The notes beneath the pieces are model-generated. The model ran no database searches and was not told the origin of the DNA. It saw only the letters and a program-made list of their open reading frames with translations. This document shows positions 55,270 to 64,000 of a stretch of 64,000 nucleotides of DNA, piece after piece. The stretch comes from Lindgomyces ingoldianus (Eukaryota > Ascomycota > Dothideomycetes > Pleosporales > Lindgomycetaceae). Positions within the stretch are counted from its first letter, which is position 1. Every line of letters starts with the position of its first letter. Location of the stretch: NCBI RefSeq assembly GCF_010093535.1, contig NW_022985199.1:186001-250000 (forward strand). The letters are read 5' to 3'. A program made the translations under genes and the position numbers.

Positions 55270-55822
55270 TAGCTCGATATTTTATAGTATAAATACATAT
55301 AAAGTTACTTAAGCTACTCAGTACTTCGTTGCCCTGCCTTCTGTACGCTCTACTGCTTCATGCTAGGTAGCCGTTAGTCGTCTTGTTCATCTTCTCATTA
55401 TTGCGCACTCTGAAAAGTTCTTCTTGCCCTCTAGAAGGTCAACACCAACTCAAAAAAGCTAGGTCTTACCATGGATCTGCCTTCTTATCGGATGGGCAAT
55501 CATCTATATAGGATAGGATTGCGTTGACGTCGGAGTTCGTAAGCTAACAGAGTGTTCTACGACGGCCTAGATCATCTGAGTTCTGTCATCGACGAGCGTG
55601 TTTTGTTTTAAATATATCAGTGATTGTAGAGGTAGGCACATTGAAGTGCTGCTTTAGCTTGTTGTAGGAGCAAGGAACATCGTCCTGCTCATAGATATAC
55701 AGCGCTGCGAGAATAGCAGAGCACTGTTGGGTCTGGAGCTGCTCGTGAGCATCCTTCTCGGGCGTAATGACGGGCGGGGACGTAGAAAATAGAGGGCGCT
55801 TCCTCTTTCGGTGCTCAACCAT
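55270..55822 (-). mobile_element. decayed DDE-transposon relic (helix-turn-helix end)
   Basis: From an ATG at 55822 a 78-codon frame carries a helix-turn-helix pattern (ILAALYIYEQDDVPCSYNKL then KQHFNVPTSTITDIFK), ending in RR. The same frame resumes after single stops with LTNSDVNAILSYIDDC, then KKADPW and DLA, an order typical of the N-terminal half of fungal pogo/mariner-like transposases. The flank at 55245-55330 is AT-rich. Multiple stops mark it as inactive. Confidence 0.5.
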
Positions 55823-56094
55823 TTCAGAAGAGCAATATAGGATCGAATTCTGTGTAAAATGTGGTTGTAGATATTGGTGGTCTAGGAGCTAAGGCCACCA
55901 GCCAAGTTTATTTGCTTGTGTCCGGAGAATCCTTTGCCCAGTACGGGATCCTGAGAGGGACCCCCTAAGGCGGCCCTAGCACCTGAAAGACATCCTCCTC
56001 CGAGCGCGTCGGACTCTCTCATGCAGAGGTCTGGCCGTTTCTGCATTGCATATCGAACGGCAATGCTCAGCACTTAAGTGCAGGTTGTTCGCCC
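55823..56094. promoter_or_regulatory. upstream region of the FLVCR-like gene
   Basis: 272 bp between the transposon relic and the transporter start; no specific site seen. Confidence 0.35.
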
Positions 56095-58178
56095 ATGCTC
56101 ACGCGGTTTTCAGAAACGGCGTCACTGTCGTCTGTTGTCCGCCATCTCCCTTTTAGTGGCTCGATCGCGGGAAACCGGGACACGTCCAGCGACAGACCCA
56201 AAGGTAGAGGCACGTGGGTCAAAATGAACGACCTCGCGAGGACAAAGAGCGATTCCGATACCATCCCTGATAAGAATGCGACCCAGCAGGAGGATGACGT
56301 TAAAGAGACTATGACGAGAATTAATGAGGGTCGGGTTCATAGCCACGAACATGTGCATGCCCATACGCATGGCCCGTCGTCAGCGCAAGAGCAGGGAGGA
56401 GACAGCGAGGGGCATGCGGAGCACAGAGAGCATGGGAGGAGACATCACAGGAGTTATAGTCATACGCATTTCCGCGTGTACAAGCGACGATGGTTTGGGT
56501 TGGTGCAGTTGGTGTTACTGAACATCGTACTCTCTTTTAATGTATGTGTCACGTTGCGGGACCGTTTTCCTTTGGCCCCTGAGGATATCTGGGTTGGATT
56601 GAGAGATGTAGTGCTAATCGGTCAACAGTGGTTGACATTTTCGCCTGTCTCAACAACCTCCGCTGTGTACTTTGGAGTCTCGGAGACAGCGATTAATTGG
56701 CTGAGTACGGGGTTTATGTTTGCTTTTGTTGTTATGGTTCCGTATGTACATCTCTCTCCCAAGTCCTTACTCACCGCTGATTCCGATCTCAGGTTCGTGA
56801 TCTGGACGCTCAACCGTGGACCTAAAGAAGCCATCCTGTGGTCATCCGTCCTCATGTTCGTCGGAAGCTGGATCCGATATGCTGGCACACGTGCCTCAGG
56901 CGGCACCTATGGACCTCTCATGTTTGGCCAGATTGTGGTTGGTTTGGCACAGCCTTTTGCGCTGGCAGCGCCGACGAGGTATAGTGATCTTTGGTTTACC
57001 GAGTCTGGTAGAGTGAGCGCTACGGCCGTGGCTAGTTTGGCGAATCCGTTTGGTGCTGCTGTAAGTAATTTTCCTTGAGATCGGGTCGTCGGAGAGAGCA
57101 TGTATGCTAATCATGTGTTCATGTGTAGTTGGCTCAATTGGTTGTTCCTTTCTGGGCGACTAAGGCGAGTGAAGTTCCAAACATGGTGCTTTACGTTGCT
57201 GTTATTGTAAGGCAGTCCCATCTCCTTTAAGCCCCCCCGCCTTTTCCGTTGCCCATTTGCCAACATCGACCCTACCTCATCGCCCATAACCTCCCTCCAT
57301 CAACACCCCGCTAAAAAAAACCCCCCCAGACTACCATAGCTACCGTCCCTGGCTTCTTCATCCCTGCCAAACCTCCTACCCCTCCATCCGCATCCTCCCA
57401 CCTCCCGAAAATCAACCTTCAAGAATCCGTCTACAAACTTGCCAACTCCTCTTCCTTTTGGCTAATCCTCGCCCCTTTTGTCATCTACGTCGGCTCATTC
57501 AACGCTTTCTCCTCCCTCATAAACCAAATCCTCTACCCCTACGGCTACTCTGAATCCGAAGCCGGCATCTGCGGCGCTTTGCTCATCGTGGTGGGTCTCG
57601 TGACCGCTGCCATCACCTCACCGATCTTGGACCGCTCGCATGCGTATTTACTTGGGATAAAGCTGCTAGTTCCGGTGATTGGAATCTCGTATCTAGCGCT
57701 GGTGTGGGCACCGCAGACGAGGACGCTAGCGGCTCCGTATACAATCGCGGCGCTCTTAGGCGCAGGCAGTTTCTCGCTTGTTCCTATTACGCTGGAATAT
57801 CTCGTTGAAGTTACATTTCCGGCCTCCCCGGAAGTCGGATCTACGATTTGTTGGGCGGGGGGGCAGCTTGTGGCGTGTATTTACATCATTGTAATGAATG
57901 CGTTGAAAGACGGGAGTGTGGATTTGATGGAGGTTAGTAAAGAGGGGCGGGGGACGGGCACGGGAGACCGACCGCCAGGGAATATGTTCAAGGCGCTGGT
58001 TTTTCAGGCGGTTATTGGGTTGGCAGTGTTGCCTTTGCCGCTTTGTATGGGAGTGGAGTGGTTGGGATTGGGTGAGGGGAAGGTTAAGGGACGGTTGAGG
58101 CTGGATGAGCATAGAGAGAGGGATGGGGGTGTGGCTGAAGGTATAGCGGAGGAGAATCCAAATGCGCGTAGGGAGTAA
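56095..58178 (+). CDS. FLVCR/SLC49-like major facilitator transporter with His-rich N terminus
   Basis: Five exons: 56095-56541, 56629-56741, 56793-57060, 57129-57206 and 57330-58178, giving 584 aa. A second in-frame ATG at 56224 is a possible start. The cytosolic N terminus has 13 His between 82 and 125 (HSHEHVHAHTHG, GHAEHREHG, RRHHRSYSHTHF). The MFS core begins with RRWFGLVQLVLLNIVLSFN joined to WLTFSPVSTTSAVYF and INWLSTGFMFAF, the signature of the FLVCR/DIRC2 group, with about 12 membrane segments. Animal FLVCR proteins carry heme, choline or ethanolamine; the fungal substrate is unknown, and the His-rich tail makes metal or heme plausible. Intron 1 (87 nt) is in frame without stops. Intron 4 is long (123 nt) with an A8 and C8 tract before its acceptor. 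Confidence 0.88.
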
Positions 58179-58665
58179 TATATGAACTGAGAATTGGAAA
58201 CAGGCGTTGGTGTGCTTTTGGTTTTTGCTGGGTTATGAGGATTGGTATGGGTATGGGTATCAGTAATGGCTGGGATTTTGCGACGAGATACCTGATATGA
58301 ATGACAAATTATGTGCAAAATAGGCAATACGTGAGAATTCTGAATTTAGATTTGTCGAGGCAATTCCTGTTTCCAGAGAAGATGGAAAATCGCAGAGCCT
58401 CGACACATAGAGCAACATTCACAAAACACCTCCCTAGTATTCAAGATACCATTCACAGAACGAGAGCGTCAGGATGTGAGGGAATAGTACAGTGATATTC
58501 TAAACATGATCTCGGTATTTACAATTCGCCTTGATTGCATCCGGGATTTGCCTGTCCGCGTCGTTATCGATCCAACCATCGGGCATAAGTGTACCAGATC
58601 CACCTCCACCCCATCTTCTTCGACGTTAAATGCAGACGGATCACCAGTTCGACTCGGTGAGCGCT
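58179..58665. other. convergent 3' intergenic region
   Basis: 487 bp between the 3' ends of the transporter gene and QCR6. Nothing coding seen. Confidence 0.5.
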
Positions 58666-59347
58666 TTACTTGAGTTGCGCGAAGAGCTTTGGCGCGGCAC
58701 ATTGGGTTGCACAGTGGGCTAGGTGGAAGACTGAATACCATAGATTAGTCTCAGTTTTGAGGTTAAGAGTGGTGGTGGGGGGGGGGGGCTAACATTCTTC
58801 CACACAGTCTTCACTCGCTTTGCCGTCGTTCTCGATTTGACCCGTTACCCGCTCAACGCACTCGTCGTAGTGGTGCTTCATTGGAGCACACTGTTTGGAC
58901 TCTTTGCACTCTGTAGGACACATATGTTAGCCTGCAATGGACATGTTCGGTGATGCGGAATGCTGTGGTTGCCAAAATGCGCGGCTTTCATCAACCCTCC
59001 CAGTCAACCCCATCCATTGACCTCTCAAACCCCTTCTTTCACATTAAACCAAGACTCCCAACTCCAATTCCCATTCCAAGCGTAGAGTCAAGAGCCAGCG
59101 AAATATACATACCATCCTCCAGAGTATCCTTCGGATCAACCGTCTCCTCTTCCTCTTCCTCCTCCTCATTGCTCGGCTCATGCCCCTGCTCACCATCCCC
59201 ACTGTTCTTCGCATCCGCCTTATTCACATTAGCCTCGTCGCCCGATTCCTCATCGGAGCCGGAGGCGGGCTTGGGAGGAGCCTCGGCATCGGGTGAGGGG
59301 TGGGAGAAGGTATCCCAGATGTCGGTGAGGAGATCGGTGATACCCAT
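58666..59347 (-). CDS. QCR6: ubiquinol-cytochrome c reductase hinge protein Qcr6
   Basis: Three exons from the right: 59347-59113, 58910-58794 and 58730-58666 (introns 202 and 63 nt), 138 aa. The protein is the acidic hinge subunit of complex III, on the intermembrane-space side, helping dock cytochrome c. The first exon starts MGITDLLTDIWDTF, then is strongly acidic (a Glu run near 64-71). The folded part has the conserved Cys pattern KESKQCAPMKHHYDECVERV and EDCVEEFFHLAHCATQCAAP, forming two disulfide hairpins, and ends LFAQLK. Length is as usual for fungi. It is tandem with the RraA-like and YME1 genes on the same strand. Confidence 0.95.
58777..58788. repeat. G12 homopolymer inside QCR6 intron 2
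   Basis: In gene orientation this is a C12 run directly after the GTTAG of the splice donor. Confidence 0.95.
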
Positions 59348-59588
59348 TGTGAGAGTGGGTATGCAATTGGAGTGGGAGGTAGCGTGTGTCGGGCGTAGGA
59401 TGGGGATGCGAGGGTTCGGAGAGCTGGTGATGTTGGCGAGGATTTGGCGGGTTGGGAAAGGGCGCTAGTGGGGTTAGTCAGCGAGATTTTGCGGATGGTT
59501 TGGCAGGTTTTGGGAGAGCTTGCTTGAAGTCCTCTGTAGGATGATATTTGGGTTAGAATAGATCAATTGGATTTTAGGGGAGGTGATT

Positions 59589-60407
59589 CTAGTTCCTATG
59601 TCTCCCAAAAGCCTCCCTAACACTAACCCCTGCCTCAACATCCCTCACCACCTTCTCATCCGCCTCCACCAACTTCGGCAGCAACCCCAACACCTCCTCC
59701 ACCCTTCCCCTTGGAACCACCACAACCCCATTCTCCTCGTGATCCGTCATAACAATGTCCCCGGGCTCTACCACTACATCACCAACCTGAACTGGCACAT
59801 TCCGAGCATGCAGCCTCGACTCCGCTCCCGCGCCGATAATCGACGTGCCCTTAGACCAGACAGGAAGACCGAGCCCGCCTAACGCCCCGAGATCTCGAAC
59901 TCTGCCATCAACGATGATGCCCTGGGCGCCGAGGACCTTCATCCGTGTGGCCATTATCCCGCCGACAACTGCACATTTTTGACCCGAGGGCTGGCTAATC
60001 ACGACGATTGTATCCTTTTCAGTGTAGTCTGCGTACGGTGTTCCAACCTCGACGTTCGACGCGGGAACTTTGGATGAGATATCAGCTGGGTTGGGGAAGG
60101 AGTCAGAGGGTTTGGGGAGCATGAGGAATGTGGAGGCTGGGGCCAGCGTCTTTGTAAGTTCGAGGTTTGGGCGTGATGTCGTCCGGGGCATTGGAGCTGG
60201 TTTGTGTTAATTGGCTTATGCAGTGGAGGTGAGATTAAACAGGTGAGGCATGCATATATCAGCTAGAAAGCCAGCACCACGGACTTTGAGCTTCAGGAGC
60301 GCGTCTGCGATCTATATGGCTTATCAGCTCCAATAGTTCATGGATTCGGACAAACGTACATCGCAAGCTGAGTAGCGGGATAGCTCTTTCCATCTTGACG
60401 ACGACAT
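59589..60407 (-). CDS. RraA-like protein (4-hydroxy-4-methyl-2-oxoglutarate aldolase fold)
   Basis: Proposed exons 60407-60360, 60311-60254 and 60196-59589, giving 237 aa. The first two join canonically to MSSSRWKELSRYSACDIADA then LLKLKVRGAGFLAD, the conserved N terminus of fungal RraA-like proteins. The third carries VVGGIMATRMKVLGAQGIIV and DGRVRDL, which holds the metal/substrate site (G-R-x-R-D), then GVVVVPRGRVEEVL. The family includes HMG/oxaloacetate aldolases acting in aromatic breakdown and bacterial RNase E regulators; the fungal role is unknown. The second intron (60253-60197) has no GT donor that keeps frame; a GC donor (T|GCATGC) to CCAG is the best fit. If that is not used, the copy may be broken or start at an internal ATG (60191). 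Confidence 0.82.
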
Positions 60408-60905
60408 TGTTCTAGCAGTTCTTCCAAGTATAGAGTGCATGGAGAAACCCCTTAAACATGCAAAGTGGAATGTTGCGACAAGACATGTGCCTGTAGCGGG
60501 GCTCCATAACCCCGCTAAACCGAGCTATGTAGCTCAGTGGCCTCATGCCACAGACAAAATGGAAGACGGGATCAGTGAAGCAACTCACTTTAAGCAAGGA
60601 TGATACAGTTCGGTTCACTATTTTCCATTCATACCTAGCCAAACTAAACTACACTCCGTCCGCCCACCCATATCCCAGCTACTTCCGCGCAACCAAAGCG
60701 CGAAAGACATGTCCAAACCCACAGAAGTTTCGAATCGTTTTGATAAAAGTACATGGGAAAGGAAAACTGAAAAAGTGACCGTAAGTCAAGACGTCGTCAT
60801 GAGACGAAGTGAATGAGTGAGAGTCGGAAGAGCAACGCCATTCGCCTCGCAATCGCAGATGCATGCCAGAAAGTTGGAAATTCAAATTAATAATCCTTCC
60901 CTACT
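60408..60905. other. intergenic between RraA-like gene and YME1
   Basis: 498 bp, tandem minus-strand genes: promoter of the RraA-like gene and 3' flank of YME1. Nothing coding seen. Confidence 0.4.
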
Positions 60906-63510
60906 CTAAGCTGGAACCCCTGGACTGGGAGGGCCTGGATCGCTGCCGTTACCAGGTGCTAGCGCTGCTGCTGGCGAGGGAAGCTTAATAAGCGTATCTG
61001 GCATAGACATGAGCCGGTCTGGTAACTTCTCCCCCTTCAGTACTTTGAGTATTTCTTCCTTATCCAGTGTCTCGTACTGGACCAAGGCTTGAGCAAGCAC
61101 ATCCAGCTCCTTCCGATGCTTCAGTAGACATTGCTTTGCGCTGTCTTTGGCCTCGTCAATCAATCGCCGAACTTCATTGTCAATGAGACGCTTGGTATCG
61201 GGAGAAAGCTGGTCGTAATTGGAGTTGAAGTCAACGTTACCAAGGAGGTCAGAAAATCCCCACATGGTAACCATCGCGTAGGCCTGTCTTGTAGCAGATT
61301 GAATGTCACCAGAAGCACCAGCGCTCACATTCTCATTTCCATAGATAATCTCCTCAGCCACCTTTCCACCCATAGAGACCTGAAGATCGACTAGATATTC
61401 TGAGCGCGTCTTGTGTCCCTCGTCTTTGGGGAGGAAAAAGGTGATACCAGCAGCGGGGCCTCGTGGAAGGATTGTCGCTTTATGTAGGTCATTGGCACCC
61501 TTCGTGTAAAGGCCAACAAGAGTATGGCCGCCCTCATGGTAAGCAGTGTGCAGCTTATCTTTGAGTCCGACGACTCTACTCCTACGCTCAGCACCCATCA
61601 TGATCTTATCTTTGGCCCACTCGAGGTCCTCAATAGAGACGAATTTGTTCTGATGTTTCGAAGCTTGGATAGCCGCTGTATTTGCAAGATTCTCCAGTTG
61701 CGCGCCAGAAAACCCGGGAGTACCACGAGCGATCTTAGAAAGATCCACGTCAGGGGCGAGTCTAATCTTCTTCATGTGATATTTGAGAATGGCCATTCGT
61801 CCCCTAACATCTGGTAATTCAACGGCAACGTGGCGATCGAAACGTCCAGGCCGGGTCAAGGCCTTGTCCAAAAGTTGAGGGTGATTGGTAGCAGCAATGA
61901 AGATGACACCGGTGCTCTGGTCGAAACCATCGAGATCGTTAAGGAGCTGGTTGAGAGTCTGGCGGTGGTAGTTCGCATCCCTAGAATTCCGCTTTCCACC
62001 AAGGGCATCAATTTCGTCGATGAAAACAATAGCAGGTGCTTTTGAACGAGCGGCATTGAAGAGCTCACGAACGCGCTTTGCGCCGACACCAACGTAAACC
62101 TCGTCAAATTCGGAACCAGACATGTAGAAGAAGGGAACGCCAGCTTCACCCGCAACGGCACGTGCAAGCAAGGTCTTTCCAGTTCCGGGAGGTCCGATGA
62201 GCAAGACACCTTTTGGAAGTCTACCGCCGAGCTTGTTGTACCGTTCGGGGTTCTTGAGAAAATCTACGAGATCCTGAAGCTCTTCCTTAGCCTCGTCACA
62301 ACCGTGAACATCGCTAAAGCGGGTATTCTGGTGTTCCGGCCGGACCTCCGCGGTACTGCCACCACCGACCTTCTTTAGAACACCGCTAGTCTCGACGAAG
62401 AGTGTGATCAGGATTAGGGCGACGTAGGCGCAGAGACCGAACCCCAGGAGCCACCTGGCCCACTTGAAGATGGTACTCCACATAGACTCTTCAATGACAA
62501 CGTAAAGAGGATCACTCTTCACACCAGATCCGCCTCGCGTCTTTCCAAGCTGGCCTCCGCCAACATGAGCGCCCACAGCTTGACCAAGCGTCTGCATTTG
62601 CTGAGGGGTGAGATTGCCAGCCTGGATGTTTTGCCCTGCTTGAATACCCGTATTTGTTGACTGGCCTAGCTTTTGGCACGCCTTCTCGTAGTATGAGTTG
62701 ACCATGGGGTCGGATGCGAACTGTCCCGTACGATACCTATCCACAATGATCTGAGGCATGTCGGCGCGGAGCAATGCAGAGTAGAAAGCACCTTGAGCCA
62801 TGGCGCTGTTCGGTTTGCTGTTCGCCGTCTGTTCCAGGCGGGCGAGCACGCTGTGGGAGGGCGCGCCAAAGATCGATCGTTGCTGGGCAAAAGCCAATCC
62901 GACATTTCCTAGCCTTGGAACAGGGCGCAAGTTCGAGAGGGGTCCGAAGCGCGACACTGTTGAGTACTGCCGCGCCATGAGAGCTTTGATGGGCATGCTC
63001 CGAGCCATCGGATTACAAAACCGGAGCGCATTGCGAGGCACTACCAGGCATTAATCATCCACAGTCCCAAGCCTTTCAACATGTACTGACCTGAATTTAT
63101 GGTTCCGATAACGGTGGGTATCGTCCTCAAGGCATCGGGTGAGGGCATCTGATGTAATGCGGAGATAGGGATCGATTCGAGGGACTCTGGCAGGGTGAGC
63201 TGGGAGTGAGGCTACGAATGTATCAGTACTAGCATGATATTTCTTGAGAATGAGATGCAGACCTTCGTTTCCGGTGTCGGAGTCTTCTCCCTTGATCCCG
63301 CGACTTGATGTTGTCCAGCACCACCCGACGAAGTCGACTGTCGACGGAGACCTTGCCATGGAGACTTTAGGATAGCCGACATTGTAGGCCATAGCTCCGT
63401 CGTAGCGGCAACAACATTCTACCAAGTGGTCAGCATAGCAATCCTCACTGGGGTTGTAGGGATCCGTGGCAAAAACTTACCTGAACGGCAACTGGCGCTT
63501 GAAAAGCCAT
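60906..63510 (-). CDS. YME1: mitochondrial i-AAA protease Yme1
   Basis: Four exons from the right: 63510-63481, 63418-63263, 63211-63091 and 63040-60906, with 50-62-nt introns, 813 aa. The first three supply the presequence ([20 protein letters not shown] onward) that a single-exon call would miss. The enzyme is an ATP-driven zinc metalloprotease of the inner membrane, active in the intermembrane space, degrading unassembled or damaged proteins. Visible features are a transmembrane helix at about 293-317, Walker A GPPGTGKT (385-392), Walker B IVFIDE (440-445), the AAA second region of homology near [20 protein letters not shown] and the zinc site HEGGH (604-608). The C terminus is [12 protein letters not shown] plus a Pro/Gly tail. 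Only one membrane segment after the presequence fits i-AAA rather than m-AAA (Yta10/12). Confidence 0.96.
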
Positions 63511-64000
63511 GATGAATAGAGGGATGCGGCGGGTGCCGCTATGGACAGTAATAGCAACCAGTTCACCGATAGAAACAATAGCGTGTGCGCGTCAGTTATA
63601 TGAAATGAAGGTTGCCGCGACCGATCCGCATGACGAGATGTCGCGAAAGGTGCGGATGCAGATGGGGTTGAGAACGGTGACCCTACACTTGGCGTAAATG
63701 CCGATGCCAAGATTTGACACGTGATCTGTTCGCTCGATCTCGGGATCTTTCGCTTTCACAATCTTTTCTTCTACTTCACTCGTCAATAGTTAACTCAAGC
63801 CTCCGCAACCTTCTCCAAGGCAATTCACTTACTACTGTGTAGTACATCTTGTCTGTCTCCGTGAATGTGAAACCTCTCCAGCCAGTGTTCGGGTCTGGAA
63901 GCTTCCAGAACCCGTCATTCACATGTCACTTTGCGGGGCACAACCCAAATATCCTTCATCACGCGATCTGTGGTACCGCATGTTGTCACACGCAATTAGG
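63511..64000. promoter_or_regulatory. upstream region of YME1, window end
   Basis: About 490 bp upstream of YME1 to the end of the window. No exon is recognised. It may contain the promoter of a gene further right. Confidence 0.4.

Noticed and set aside
1..64000. CRISPR arrays, bacterial operons, or a secondary-metabolite cluster
   Set aside because: No regular spaced repeats, and no polyketide synthase, peptide synthetase or terpene synthase signatures; the sequence is eukaryotic throughout.

Overview
This window is nuclear DNA from a filamentous ascomycete (Pezizomycotina). The evidence is dense genes on both strands, short GT-AG introns of about 47-90 nt with GCTAAT/CTGAC-like branch sites, a PARP-UBC fusion gene of the type known from filamentous fungi, fungal-type BIR1, YME1, TAM41, QCR6 and MRP10 genes, and decayed transposon relics with scattered stop codons as expected after RIP-like mutation. 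I cannot fix the class or species from sequence alone. Exon structures were built by hand from splice signals, reading frame and family conservation.

Layout. 1-3.5 kb: no intact gene, with one possible decayed exon. 3.5-8 kb: class II aldolase/adducin-domain protein and a long histidine phosphatase. 8.5-13.4 kb: TAM41 and BIR1 as a divergent pair, then a short COG7-like protein. 14.3-18.4 kb: a four-exon PARP-UBC fusion of 1215 aa. 19.3-26.4 kb: GEN1/YEN1 resolvase and a large AT-hook protein, divergent over 230 bp. 26.4-32.2 kb: a gene-poor island with a frame-broken DUF3435 (FluG-domain, Starship-captain-like) recombinase relic, an intron-containing tRNA-Pro(TGG) and a relic of a helix-turn-helix transposon. 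32.3-41.2 kb: an unknown protein, a secreted aldose 1-epimerase, an unknown basic/acidic protein and the small mitoribosomal gene MRP10, which lies in three short exons. 43.3-54.5 kb: two single-pass membrane proteins, a TFIP11/Ntr1-like splicing factor and a Met-rich low-complexity protein. 55.3-55.8 kb: a second transposon relic. 56.1-63.5 kb: an FLVCR-like MFS transporter with a His-rich N terminus, QCR6, a RraA-like aldolase and the i-AAA protease YME1.

Four or five genes serve mitochondria (TAM41 for cardiolipin precursor synthesis, MRP10 for translation, QCR6 for complex III, YME1 for inner-membrane quality control, perhaps the FLVCR-like carrier). Three concern the genome or chromosomes (BIR1, GEN1, AT-hook protein). 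There is no sign of a biosynthetic cluster. The most unusual items are the PARP-E2 fusion, the recombinase relic island, the non-canonical splice boundary in the RraA-like gene and the His-rich transporter N terminus.
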